Shown piece after piece: positions 45,013 through 54,239 of a stretch of DNA of 64,000 bases. Numbering within the stretch: the first letter of the stretch is position 1; every line of letters starts with the position of its first letter. Under the pieces are notes generated by a model that saw only the letters and a list, made by a program, of their open reading frames with translations, was not told where the DNA came from and made no database searches. A program made the position numbers and the translations under genes. The stretch comes from Enterovibrio sp045679545. GTDB lineage: Bacteria > Pseudomonadota > Gammaproteobacteria > Enterobacterales > Vibrionaceae. Location of the stretch: contig NZ_CP166194.1 in NCBI RefSeq assembly GCF_045679545.1, positions 2,914,001-2,978,000 of the forward strand, read 5' to 3'.

Positions 45013-45473
45013 ACATGCTTCCTTCGCTCGATCAGCTATTGCCTCATGAAGCACCAATGATCCTGATTGATTCGCTGATTGATGTGGGTGAGACACACGT
45101 GCATTGCCGTGTCACATCCCGCGCAGATAACCTGTTTTTCGATAAAAGCACACAAGCTATTCCGGGCTGGGTCGGCATTGAATTCATGGCGCAAACCGTG
45201 GCGACATGGTCGGGCTATCAAGCATGGAAAGAAGACAAGCCTTCACCAATAGGGTTTCTACTTGGCAGTCGCCGTTATCAAAGCAATCTGGCTGAGTTTC
45301 ACGCCGGAGACGTGTTCGACATCCATGCTACACACATGATGGAAAGCAATGGTATGGCCGTTTTTAGCTGTCACATTGAACATCAAGGTGAAGAAGTTGC
45401 CCGCGCTCAACTCAATGCCTACATGCCATCAGAAGAAAAACTTCAAGAAATGATAAATAGGACGCCAAAATGA
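45009..45473 (+). CDS. apeP: Hotdog-fold dehydratase ApeP
   Basis: A 154-residue hotdog protein of the 3-hydroxylacyl-ACP dehydratase-like type (LLPHEAPMILIDSL at the N-terminus, PGWVGIEFMAQTVATWSG helix). Partner of ApeI in the dehydratase complex. It overlaps apeO and apeQ by four bases each. Confidence 0.9.
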   Translation: MNMLPSLDQLLPHEAPMILIDSLIDVGETHVHCRVTSRADNLFFDKSTQAIPGWVGIEFMAQTVATWSGYQAWKEDKPSPIGFLLGSRRYQSNLAEFHAGDVFDIHATHMMESNGMAVFSCHIEHQGEEVARAQLNAYMPSEEKLQEMINRTPK

Positions 45474-46195
45474 ATCGAGATGTACTCGTTACTGGTGCCA
45501 GTAAAGGAATAGGACGAGCGATCGCTATCCAGCTGGCAAAAGACGGCTTTAACGTTGTGATCCATTACGGCCGCGATCTGGCGGGTGCAGAGGCAACACG
45601 AGCAGATGTCGACGCTGCTGGTGCACAATGTCGATTGATCACCTTTGATATTGCTGACCGTAAGCAGTGTCGCGATGTGCTTGAAGCCGATATTCAAGCC
45701 CACGGTGGCTACTACGGCGTGGTCAATAACGCGGGGGTAACCGCTGACACCGCCTTCCCTGCAATGACTGAAAGCGAATGGGACGGCGTGGTTCATACCA
45801 ACTTGGACAGCTTTTACAATGTGCTGCACCCTTGCATCATGCCCATGATCCAGCGCCGTCGCGGCGGTCGCATTGTCACCATGGCTTCGGTATCAGGCAT
45901 GATGGGAAATCGTGGACAGACCAATTACAGCGCGGCGAAAGCGGGCATTATTGGCGCATCAAAAGCACTCGCACTGGAGCTCGCTAAACGAAAAATTACC
46001 GTTAACTGCGTCGCGCCAGGTCTGATTGATACCGGCATGGTCGACGAACACGTCAAAGAGCACGCACTACCGCAAGTCCCAATGCGCCGTATGGGGCAAC
46101 CCGAAGAAGTGGCAGGATTGGTCAGCTATTTGATGTCTGATTCAGCCGGATACATCACCCGTCAGGTAATCTCAGTCAATGGAGGACTGATATGA
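45470..46195 (+). CDS. apeQ: 3-oxoacyl-ACP reductase ApeQ
   Basis: A 241-residue short-chain dehydrogenase of the FabG type. NADPH motif TGASKGIGRAI, structural NNAG motif (VVNNAGVTADT) and the Ser-Tyr-Lys triad (MASVSGMMG and YSAAK). Reduces the beta-keto group in each polyene cycle. Overlaps both neighbours by ATGA. Confidence 0.94.
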   Translation: MNRDVLVTGASKGIGRAIAIQLAKDGFNVVIHYGRDLAGAEATRADVDAAGAQCRLITFDIADRKQCRDVLEADIQAHGGYYGVVNNAGVTADTAFPAMTESEWDGVVHTNLDSFYNVLHPCIMPMIQRRRGGRIVTMASVSGMMGNRGQTNYSAAKAGIIGASKALALELAKRKITVNCVAPGLIDTGMVDEHVKEHALPQVPMRRMGQPEEVAGLVSYLMSDSAGYITRQVISVNGGLI

Positions 46196-47427
46196 ATCGC
46201 AGAGTTGTTATCACCGGTATGTCTGGTGTTACTGCGTTTGGCAACACGTGGCAAGACGTTCATCCCAAACTGAGCGCAATGAAAAATGCTGTGCGCTACA
46301 TGCCAGATTATGAGCAGTATGACGGACTCAATACCAAACTGGCCGCACCTGTGTCAGATTTTTCATTGCCGCCCCATTACCCTCGCAAGAAAGTGCGAGG
46401 CATGGGCCGCGTCTCCCAAATGTCCGCTGTGGCCACTGAAAATGCCCTTCAGCAAAGCGGATTGCTGGGGAATGATGTGCTAACCAATGGTCAAACCGGT
46501 ATCGCTTATGGCTCATCCACCGGCAGTACGCCTGCCATTGGCGCGTTTGGTGTCATGCTTAATGAGAAGACCACCAAGGCGATTACCGCAACGACCTATG
46601 TGCAGATGATGCCACATACCACCGCGGTCAATGTGGGGCTATTCTTCGGTCTTAAAGGGCGTGTTATTCCTACCAGTAGTGCATGCACCTCTGGCAGCCA
46701 AGCTATTGGTTATGCTTATGAGGCCATCAAACATGGTTACCAAACCGTGATGGTAGCGGGTGGTGCGGAAGAGCTTTGCCCAACAGAATCAGCGGTATTC
46801 GATACCCTGTTTGCCACCAGCCTTCAAAATGACAGCCCTGAAACGACCCCTCGTCCTTACGATACGGATCGTGACGGCCTTGTGATTGGTGAAGGCGCAG
46901 GTACCTTGGTACTGGAAGAGTATGAGCATGCGGTTCAACGTGGCGCGAACATTCTGGCTGAAGTTGTTGGCTTCGCCAGCAACTGCGATGCTTCTCATGT
47001 TACCCAACCGAACCGAGAAACCATGCAAATCTGTATGGAGATGGCGCTCGACAATGCCAACTTACCTGCGACAAAAATCGGATATGTTTCCGCGCATGGC
47101 ACAGCGACAGAAAAAGGGGATATTGCGGAGAGTAATGCCACTGCGAATGTTTTTGGCAGCGCTACCCCTATCAGCTCCCTCAAAAGCTATTTTGGTCATA
47201 CGCTGGGTGCCTGTGGTGCGGTTGAAGCGTGGTTGAGTTTAGAGATGATGAATGAAGGTTGGTTTAGCCCGACGCTAAACCTCGAAAATATCGATCCTGC
47301 ATGTGGGCAATTAGATTATATTCGTGGTGAAGGGCGCGAGATTAATTGTGATTACATCATGAGCAATAACTTTGCCTTTGGTGGTATCAATACCTCTCTC
47401 ATATTCAAGCGACACACGTCAGACTAA
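46192..47427 (+). CDS. apeR: Beta-ketoacyl-ACP synthase ApeR
   Basis: A second complete ketosynthase, 411 residues. Active-site Cys in PTSSACTSGSQAIGYA and His in SAHGTATEKGD and SYFGHTLGACGAVE. It is not needed for the core extension in the published system and may act in priming or ending the chain. Last gene of the plus-strand operon, followed by a strong terminator. Confidence 0.93.
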   Translation: MNRRVVITGMSGVTAFGNTWQDVHPKLSAMKNAVRYMPDYEQYDGLNTKLAAPVSDFSLPPHYPRKKVRGMGRVSQMSAVATENALQQSGLLGNDVLTNGQTGIAYGSSTGSTPAIGAFGVMLNEKTTKAITATTYVQMMPHTTAVNVGLFFGLKGRVIPTSSACTSGSQAIGYAYEAIKHGYQTVMVAGGAEELCPTESAVFDTLFATSLQNDSPETTPRPYDTDRDGLVIGEGAGTLVLEEYEHAVQRGANILAEVVGFASNCDASHVTQPNRETMQICMEMALDNANLPATKIGYVSAHGTATEKGDIAESNATANVFGSATPISSLKSYFGHTLGACGAVEAWLSLEMMNEGWFSPTLNLENIDPACGQLDYIRGEGREINCDYIMSNNFAFGGINTSLIFKRHTSD

Positions 47428-47449
47428 TCTCTTTTTTACTGGCTAACAA

Positions 47450-47483
47450 AACGCCCGTGATATTCACCAATATCACGGGCGTT
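47450..47483. terminator. Bidirectional terminator between apeR and acpS
   Basis: A perfect 15-bp inverted repeat, AACGCCCGTGATATT, with loop CACC. It lies between the convergent genes apeR and acpS and marks the right edge of the APE cluster. Confidence 0.9.
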
Positions 47484-47503
47484 GTTGCTTATAAGTGTGC
47501 GTC

Positions 47504-47884
47504 TTATTTGTCGAGTAATACGGTCGCCACGGCATACCGTTTTTCGTCAGCAATCGTCAGTAGAATTTGCATGACACCACGTTCATCCGCAATTTGTTTG
47601 GCGACACCTGAAAACGTCACAACAGGCTTACCCAAATCGTCGTTACTGACATCGAAATCATGAAAAGTCACGCCACAGGCGATACCTGTGCCTAACGCTT
47701 TTGCTGCCGCTTCTTTCACAGCGAAACGCTTGGCCAAATAACGAGCCGGAAACTTGGTACTGCTGTACTGTTTCATTTCGCTATCAGTGAGCACGCGTCT
47801 TGCGAACGCGTCTCCGCTTCGCGCGATCACTTTCTCGAGTCGCTCGATTTCTACAATGTCAGTCCCTAAACCGACAACTGCCAT
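47504..47884 (-). CDS. acpS: Holo-[acyl-carrier-protein] synthase
   Basis: Transfers 4'-phosphopantetheine from CoA to carrier proteins. The metal and CoA motifs GLGTDIVEIERLEKV and RFAVKEAAAKALGTGI are intact in 126 residues. It is the last gene of the era-recO-pdxJ-acpS operon and overlaps pdxJ by one base. Because the APE cluster lacks its own transferase, this enzyme is a candidate for activating ApeE and ApeF. Confidence 0.96.
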   Translation of the reverse strand: MAVVGLGTDIVEIERLEKVIARSGDAFARRVLTDSEMKQYSSTKFPARYLAKRFAVKEAAAKALGTGIACGVTFHDFDVSNDDLGKPVVTFSGVAKQIADERGVMQILLTIADEKRYAVATVLLDK

Positions 47885-48615
47885 TAACGACGCGCATCCT
47901 GCATAATCGCTTTCATGTCTGCGACCGCTTTTGGCAAGCCATCAAACACTGCACGACCAATGATAGCGTGACCAATGTTGAGCTCGTAGATCTCTGGGAT
48001 TTTCGCGATAGGCGTAACGTTATGGTAAGTCAGACCGTGGCCTGCATTTACCTTAATGCCTTGATCTGCCGCGTAGCTCGCACCCGCTGCGATCTTCTTC
48101 AGCTCGGCTAACATCTCTTCTTCAGATTCGGCATCTGCATAACTGCCAGTATGAAGTTCAATAAACGGCGCGCCACACGCTTTTGCCGCATCAATTTGTG
48201 CGCGGTCAGCATCAATAAATAGGGAGACTTTAATGCCTGCCTCGGTCAGCGTTTGTGTCGCCGCTTTCACTTTTTCAAGCTGGCCAACGACATCCAAACC
48301 ACCTTCAGTCGTCAGCTCTTCACGCTTTTCAGGCACCAAACAGACGTAAGCGGGCTTCACATCCAATGCGATAGCAACCATTTCGTCCGTCACGGCCATT
48401 TCAAGGTTCATGCGCGTTTGCAGTGTGTCTCGAAGGATATAGACATCGCGATCTTTAATATGGCGGCGATCTTCACGTAAATGCACAGTGATACCATCCG
48501 CGCCCGCACGCTCAGCAATCTCGGCCGCATGCACAGGATCAGGGTATTTGGTGCCACGTGCATTGCGAACGGTGGCGACGTGGTCAATGTTGACGCCCAG
48601 ATAAATGGTATTCAT
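47884..48615 (-). CDS. pdxJ: Pyridoxine 5'-phosphate synthase
   Basis: Last ring-closing step of vitamin B6 synthesis from 1-deoxyxylulose 5-phosphate and 3-amino-2-oxopropyl phosphate. TIM-barrel protein of 243 residues with GVNIDHVATVRNARG, HLREDRRHI and the phosphate-binding NIGHAIIGRAVFDGL. ATG overlaps the recO stop (ATGA). Confidence 0.97.
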   Translation of the reverse strand: MNTIYLGVNIDHVATVRNARGTKYPDPVHAAEIAERAGADGITVHLREDRRHIKDRDVYILRDTLQTRMNLEMAVTDEMVAIALDVKPAYVCLVPEKREELTTEGGLDVVGQLEKVKAATQTLTEAGIKVSLFIDADRAQIDAAKACGAPFIELHTGSYADAESEEEMLAELKKIAAGASYAADQGIKVNAGHGLTYHNVTPIAKIPEIYELNIGHAIIGRAVFDGLPKAVADMKAIMQDARR

Positions 48616-49325
48616 TGCGTTAATTTCCTTGTTCTTAACGAAAATAGCTCTCTGCTTTTTAGAGGCTTGGAGCCAAGATAAGGCTTGAGTGCCAGCCGTG
48701 TAAAGCGCTTCGCCGCTTTTAGCTGATCTGCCGTTGAGAATTGCCGAGTCGCCAAGGCGTTCAAATCGCTGCCGGTGAACGTTAGATTGTTACTTTTCAT
48801 CAATGACGCGACAAAGCCAAGTTGCTCTCGAAAAATATACGTCATGTTTTCGTCGACGGGTTCACCGCTACCAGCACAGTGGAGAAAATCGATGCCATAC
48901 CCCAATGAGTCGAGTAAGGCGAGTTCAAAACGGCGCAACGCAGGTTCTGGGTTGGCGTGCTGCGCCAACTCCGTCAACGCGGTCACGTAATCGAAAAACA
49001 GCTGATGGTAGCCCGTTTCAGGTTCGACAACGCGGCTCAATATCTCATTGAGGTAAAAGCCGGAGAACAAAGCATTGCCAGCAAGGGGAATAGCTAGGCC
49101 CATCGCTTCCGCATGGCGAAGTGTGCGCATTTCACCGCGACCAGACCATTTCATCAATAAGGGGGTAAAAGGTTGGAGTGCACCTTTAAGGGGAGAGCGC
49201 TTACCACGGGCGCCTTTTGCCATGATGCTGACACGCCCGTGGGTTTCGCTGAATACATCTAGGATCAGGCTGGTCTCACTGTAAGGGCGTGAGTGCAGAA
49301 CAAAGCAGCGCTGCAAGCCTTCCAT
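48612..49325 (-). CDS. recO: DNA repair protein RecO
   Basis: Mediator of RecF-pathway recombination that loads RecA with RecR. 237 residues: N-terminal OB fold (CFVLHSRPYSETSLILDVFS, ARGKRSPLKGALQPF) and helical C-terminal domain. Lies between era and pdxJ, as in E. coli. Confidence 0.95.
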   Translation of the reverse strand: MEGLQRCFVLHSRPYSETSLILDVFSETHGRVSIMAKGARGKRSPLKGALQPFTPLLMKWSGRGEMRTLRHAEAMGLAIPLAGNALFSGFYLNEILSRVVEPETGYHQLFFDYVTALTELAQHANPEPALRRFELALLDSLGYGIDFLHCAGSGEPVDENMTYIFREQLGFVASLMKSNNLTFTGSDLNALATRQFSTADQLKAAKRFTRLALKPYLGSKPLKSRELFSLRTRKLTQ

Positions 49326-49352
49326 ATTGCTCCTGATGTATTTTAGTGGTGA

Positions 49353-50267
49353 TTAAAGATCGTCGATGTAACCAAGACTGCGCAAGGCGCGCTCGTCATC
49401 TGCCCAATTCGATTTCACTTTCACCCAAAGCTCAAGATAGACCTTGCGCTCAAACAGTCCTTCCATATCCAGACGGGCTTCACGGCCGATAGTTTTGATT
49501 TTATCGCCACCTTTACCGATCACCATTTTCTTCTGGCTATTACGCTCAACCAAGATAAGACCGTTGATTTCAAACCCGTCTGTGGCTGGGTTGTAATCAA
49601 AGCGTTCGATTTCCACGGTCACCGAGTATGGCAATTCATCACCGGTAAAACGCATCAGCTTTTCACGGATAATTTCAGATGCCATAAAACGCTGTGAGCG
49701 GTCGGTGACGTATTCTTCAGGGAAGTACCACTCGCCTTCTGGCAAGTGCTGACGAACCAGTTTCTCAACCGCATCAATGTTGGTACCGCTCTTGGCAGAC
49801 ACGGGGATCATATCCACGAAATCCATCTTTTCGCTCAGTGCCTGCAGGTGCGGGAACAGCTCGCCTTTCTCTTTGACGTTATCGACTTTATTAATAAGCA
49901 AAACGGTCGGCAATTCCGACTTTTTCAGCTTATTCAATACCATCTCGTCGTCTTCAGTCCACTGCGTGCCGTCAACAAGGAAAAGTACCAGCTCAACATC
50001 GGTCAATGAACTGGCCGCAGCACGGTTCATCAAACGGTTTATGGTACGTTTCTCTTCAATGTGAAGCCCGGGTGTATCCACGTAAACCGCTTGGTAACCA
50101 TCACGCGTATCAACACCCATAATGCGGTGACGTGTGGTTTGTGGTTTGCGCGAGGTAATAGACAGCTTCTGGCCAACCAAACGGTTGAGAAGCGTGGATT
50201 TGCCCACATTAGGGCGACCAACGATGGCAATAAAGCCACAGTGGTGAATTTGCAGTGTGTCTGTCAT
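49353..50267 (-). CDS. era: GTPase Era
   Basis: Ribosome-assembly GTPase that binds the 16S rRNA 3' end. 304 residues with G1 GRPNVGKSTLLN, G3 DTPG, G4 NKVD and a C-terminal KH domain (about 210-290, GLILVERNSQKKMVIGKGG). Its ATG overlaps the rnc stop. Confidence 0.97.
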   Translation of the reverse strand: MTDTLQIHHCGFIAIVGRPNVGKSTLLNRLVGQKLSITSRKPQTTRHRIMGVDTRDGYQAVYVDTPGLHIEEKRTINRLMNRAAASSLTDVELVLFLVDGTQWTEDDEMVLNKLKKSELPTVLLINKVDNVKEKGELFPHLQALSEKMDFVDMIPVSAKSGTNIDAVEKLVRQHLPEGEWYFPEEYVTDRSQRFMASEIIREKLMRFTGDELPYSVTVEIERFDYNPATDGFEINGLILVERNSQKKMVIGKGGDKIKTIGREARLDMEGLFERKVYLELWVKVKSNWADDERALRSLGYIDDL

Positions 50268-50938
50268 GAGTCCAGCTTTTGCAATGCCAGTTCTGCAGCC
50301 GCTTGCTCAGCCTTGCGACGACTGCTGCCTTTACCTACTACAGGTCGATCCAGACCTGCTACTTCGCACTCAACCGTAAATTGTTGGTTGTGTGCTTCAC
50401 CGTGCACCTTTGTTACATTATAGGCTGGCAGCGGCTTTCGACGTCCTTGCAGGCATTCCTGAAGACGCGTCTTGGGATCTTTCTGGTTCACGCCTGGCAT
50501 GATGGTATCAAGACGTTGCTTGTACCAACCCAGAATAATTCCACGTACCGTTTCCAGATCGCTGTCGAGATAGATAGCGCCAATGATCGCTTCTACAGCA
50601 TCTGCCAGGATAGAGTCACGGCGGAAACCACCACTTTTCAACTCACCTGGACCTAACTGCAGCACGTCACCCAGTTCAAACTCGCGGCCCAATTCGGCCA
50701 ACGTGTTACCACGTACTAGGGTTGCACGCATGCGGCTCATGTCGCCTTCATCAACGTTCGGGAAACGATGGTAGAGATCGTCAGCAATAACGAAACTCAA
50801 AATAGAATCGCCCAGAAACTCCAAACGCTCGTTATGTTTTCCATTGGCGCTTCGGTGTGTCAGGGCGAGACTAAGAAACGCCGCATCATTAAATTCATAA
50901 CTGATGCGACGTTGTAATCTATTTGTAGGTGTTGTCAT
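50264..50938 (-). CDS. rnc: Ribonuclease III
   Basis: Double-strand-specific RNase for rRNA and mRNA processing. 224 residues: catalytic domain with NERLEFLGDSILSFVIAD and a C-terminal double-stranded RNA-binding domain (about 155-223, KGSSRRKAEQAAAELAL). Part of lepB-rnc-era-recO. Confidence 0.97.
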   Translation of the reverse strand: MTTPTNRLQRRISYEFNDAAFLSLALTHRSANGKHNERLEFLGDSILSFVIADDLYHRFPNVDEGDMSRMRATLVRGNTLAELGREFELGDVLQLGPGELKSGGFRRDSILADAVEAIIGAIYLDSDLETVRGIILGWYKQRLDTIMPGVNQKDPKTRLQECLQGRRKPLPAYNVTKVHGEAHNQQFTVECEVAGLDRPVVGKGSSRRKAEQAAAELALQKLDS

Positions 50939-50949
50939 GTCTTTCCAAG

Positions 50950-51849
50950 TTATTCAATGCCACCGATACGACTAAATCGCACGCCGACAGGTACCCAAGA
51001 CGGTAGGAAGCTATCGCCTTGTTCATCAAATTCAAAACTGATCCAAATAGCAACGGCTTTACCCACCAGATTGGCTTCAGGCACAAAGCCCCAGAAACGG
51101 CTGTCTTTACTGTTGTCACGGTTGTCACCCATGACAAAGTATTGACCTTCTGGCACAACCCACTCACCCAAACCTGGCGTCGGATAATACTGACCCGTTT
51201 GGTTTGGCATGTAAGGATTGACCAAAATTTGGTGCGGTTCTTCACCCAAGCGTTCTTGTGCTTGGATAAGATTCACGCCACGTTGAGTGAATTCACTTTT
51301 GTGAACGTCATCAATCGGCACCAACTCGCACGTCGCTTCGCCTTGCTTTTGAATGCACAGGCGCTTTTCTTCGCTGTAGCGAACCGTATCGCCCGGCATG
51401 CCAATCACACGCTTGATAAAATCAATGCTTGGCTGTGGTGGGTATTTAAACACCACCACATCACCGCGCTCTGGCTTACCTGTTTCCACTAACTGATGGC
51501 GGAAAACAGGGTCTTTCAAGCCGTACGCGTATTTCTCAACCAGAATAAAATCGCCCACCAACAAGGTTGGCATCATTGAGCCTGACGGAATTTGGAATGG
51601 CTCGTAAATAAACGAGCGCAATACCAACACCAAGCCAATAACAGGGAACACTGAAGCGCAAGTTTCCACCCAGCTTGGCTGAGGTGCGACTTGAGCAACC
51701 TGCTCTTCACTTAACTCACCGCTTTCCAGTTTGAGCGTCTCTGCCGCCTTTTGCTGACGGCGAGGTGCCCACTTGAATTTATCCAATGCCCAGATAATCC
51801 CAGTAAACAGGGTGACGAGCACCAGAATCAGCGAGAAAGTATTAGCCAT
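50950..51849 (-). CDS. lepB: Signal peptidase I
   Basis: Cleaves signal peptides at the inner membrane. 299 residues, with two N-terminal membrane segments (about 5-22 and 66-84), the catalytic Ser in IPSGSMMPTL, the catalytic Lys in FIKRVIGMPGD and the box E GDNRDNSKDSR. Shorter than E. coli LepB (324) through linker differences. Lies between lepA and rnc. Confidence 0.97.
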   Translation of the reverse strand: MANTFSLILVLVTLFTGIIWALDKFKWAPRRQQKAAETLKLESGELSEEQVAQVAPQPSWVETCASVFPVIGLVLVLRSFIYEPFQIPSGSMMPTLLVGDFILVEKYAYGLKDPVFRHQLVETGKPERGDVVVFKYPPQPSIDFIKRVIGMPGDTVRYSEEKRLCIQKQGEATCELVPIDDVHKSEFTQRGVNLIQAQERLGEEPHQILVNPYMPNQTGQYYPTPGLGEWVVPEGQYFVMGDNRDNSKDSRFWGFVPEANLVGKAVAIWISFEFDEQGDSFLPSWVPVGVRFSRIGGIE

Positions 51850-51871
51850 TATGTTCCCTTAAATCCTTTTA

Positions 51872-53668
51872 TTACTTATCTTTGCCTACGTGCAGAATCG
51901 CGAGGAAAGCTTCTTGAGGCAGTTCAACGTTACCGATCTGCTTCATACGCTTCTTACCGTCTTTTTGTTTCTGCAGTAGTTTCTTCTTACGACTGATATC
52001 GCCACCGTAACACTTAGCGGTTACGTTCTTGCGCAGCTGTTTCACGGTTGAGCGCGCAATGATGTGCGTACCGATAGCAGCCTGAATCGCGATATCAAAT
52101 TGCTGGCGAGGAATGAATTCTTTCATTTTCTCAACCAGATCACGGCCTCGAGTTTGGGCATGATCTTTGTGCGTAATGATGGCCAATGCATCCACGTTAT
52201 CGCCGTTAAGCAATACGTCAACACGAACCATGTTGGACTCTTGGTAACACTGGAAGTTGTAATCCAATGATGCGTAGCCACGTGAGGTTGATTTCAAACG
52301 GTCAAAGAAGTCGAGAACCACTTCCGCCATTGGAATGTCATATGTCAGCGCCACTTGGTTACCGTGGTAAACCATATCTACCTGCGTACCACGCTTCTCG
52401 ACACACAAGGTAATCACGTTACCCAGGTATTCAGATGGCACCAAGATGTGGCAGCGGGCAATCGGCTCACCCATGATCTCTACGTCATTAGTCGGCGGTA
52501 ACTTCGCTGGGCTATCCACATAGATAACATCACCGTTGGTCTTCTTCACTTCGTACACTACTGTTGGTGCCGTGGTGATCAGATCAAGGTTGTATTCGCG
52601 CTCTAGACGTTCTTGAATGATTTCCATGTGCAGCATGCCAAGGAAACCACAACGGAAACCAAAGCCCAGAGCCGCAGAGTTTTCTGGCTCATAGAATAGC
52701 GATGCATCGTTCAGGCTTAACTTGCCCAACGCGTCACGGAAGTTCTCGTAGTCGTCAGACGAAACAGGGAACAGACCTGCATAAACCTGAGGCTTCACTT
52801 TCTTAAAGCCAGGCAACGCTTTTTCTGCGCCATTTTTCGCTGCGGTCAGGGTATCACCGACAGGCGCACCCAAAATGTCTTTAATACCACAAACAACCCA
52901 GCCCACTTCACCAGTACGCAGACCTTGGGTGTCAGTTTGTTTTGGTGTGAAGATACCGATGCGATCAACGCCCCAGATTTGGCCGGTGCTCATCACTTTA
53001 ATCTTGTCGTTTTTCTTCAGTTCACCATTTTTAATGCGAACCAAAGAAACCACGCCCAAGTAGTTATCGAACCATGAGTCAATGATCAGCGCTTGCAGCG
53101 GTCCTTCAGGATCACCTTCTGGCGCAGGGATACTTCTCACGATTTCTTCAAGCACTAAATCAACGCCTAAGCCTGTTTTCGCAGAACAGCGGACAGCTTC
53201 AGTGGCATCGATACCGACGATATCTTCAATTTCTTCAGCTACACGATCAGGATCGGCCGCTGGCAAATCGATTTTGTTCAAGATTGGAACCACTTCTAGG
53301 TCCATCTCGATGGCGGTGTAACAGTTAGCAAGTGTCTGAGCTTCAACGCCCTGACCCGCGTCAACCACCAGCAAAGCACCTTCACAGGCCGCCAAAGAAC
53401 GTGATACTTCATAAGAGAAGTCTACGTGTCCTGGGGTGTCGATGAAGTTCAGCTGATAGGTTTCCCCATCATTGGCTGTGTAATTCAGCGTCACACTTTG
53501 TGCTTTGATGGTGATACCACGTTCGCGTTCTAGATCCATAGAATCCAAAACCTGTGCTGCCATTTCACGGCTTGTAAGACCACCGCAAACCTGAATTAAA
53601 CGGTCTGACAGTGTCGACTTACCGTGGTCAATGTGGGCAATAATCGAAAAATTACGAATGTGCTTCAT
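51872..53668 (-). CDS. lepA: Elongation factor 4 (LepA)
   Basis: Ribosome-associated translational GTPase. 598 residues: G domain with AHIDHGKSTLSDRL, DTPGHVDF and NKIDLP, EF-G like domains and the LepA-specific C-terminal domain (ending around KKLLQKQKDGKKRMKQIG). Upstream partner of lepB. Confidence 0.98.
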   Translation of the reverse strand: MKHIRNFSIIAHIDHGKSTLSDRLIQVCGGLTSREMAAQVLDSMDLERERGITIKAQSVTLNYTANDGETYQLNFIDTPGHVDFSYEVSRSLAACEGALLVVDAGQGVEAQTLANCYTAIEMDLEVVPILNKIDLPAADPDRVAEEIEDIVGIDATEAVRCSAKTGLGVDLVLEEIVRSIPAPEGDPEGPLQALIIDSWFDNYLGVVSLVRIKNGELKKNDKIKVMSTGQIWGVDRIGIFTPKQTDTQGLRTGEVGWVVCGIKDILGAPVGDTLTAAKNGAEKALPGFKKVKPQVYAGLFPVSSDDYENFRDALGKLSLNDASLFYEPENSAALGFGFRCGFLGMLHMEIIQERLEREYNLDLITTAPTVVYEVKKTNGDVIYVDSPAKLPPTNDVEIMGEPIARCHILVPSEYLGNVITLCVEKRGTQVDMVYHGNQVALTYDIPMAEVVLDFFDRLKSTSRGYASLDYNFQCYQESNMVRVDVLLNGDNVDALAIITHKDHAQTRGRDLVEKMKEFIPRQQFDIAIQAAIGTHIIARSTVKQLRKNVTAKCYGGDISRKKKLLQKQKDGKKRMKQIGNVELPQEAFLAILHVGKDK

Positions 53669-53744
53669 AGATGGTGTGACTAACTCGTTAGTGAAAATTG
53701 GAGGATCTCTCGATCAAGTGGCGGGATTCTACCGAAATTAACGG

Positions 53745-54239
53745 CTAGTCGCTATCATCAGTTGCGGCATTTATCACCGCCGCACTGCCAACTGCGCCGC
53801 CGAGGATGCGTAAAAGCGTCGGTGTGGTGCGCGTATCCTGCTCAAGCTTGTTCGAAAAATGACGTGCCACAGCTACGCCAGCTATACCGGCCAGTGCTGA
53901 TGACAAAATAACGATGCCTTCGCCAATTGACATCAGAGTCGACAAATACTGACCCAATATCGCGCCAGCAATTGCAGACAATAAAGGCAAAATATAGACC
54001 AGCATTGCCGACTTGAGGACGGTTTGTTCCTCTAGACCGATTTCGATAAGGCTACCAACGGCAACTGATTTTACCGAAGGCACACGAATATCGAGGACCT
54101 TTCCCGGCAATGCATTGCTGACAATCCCTGTGCCACAACTGCTTTTTGATGCGCAGCTGCCACAGCTAGTTTTTTGCTGACAACGGACGGTTAGATAACC
54201 GTCCCCGTTACCAGTCACTTCAGCTAACGCCTTGATCAT
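53745..54239 (-). CDS. rseC: SoxR-reducing / sigma-E regulatory protein RseC
   Basis: A 164-residue inner-membrane protein with an N-terminal Cys cluster (CQQKTSCGSCASKSSCGTG) and two membrane segments (about 77-98 and 105-125). Homologues modulate sigma-E activity and SoxR reduction. It overlaps rseB by four bases and ends the rpoE operon. Confidence 0.93.
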   Translation of the reverse strand: MIKALAEVTGNGDGYLTVRCQQKTSCGSCASKSSCGTGIVSNALPGKVLDIRVPSVKSVAVGSLIEIGLEEQTVLKSAMLVYILPLLSAIAGAILGQYLSTLMSIGEGIVILSSALAGIAGVAVARHFSNKLEQDTRTTPTLLRILGGAVGSAAVINAATDDSD

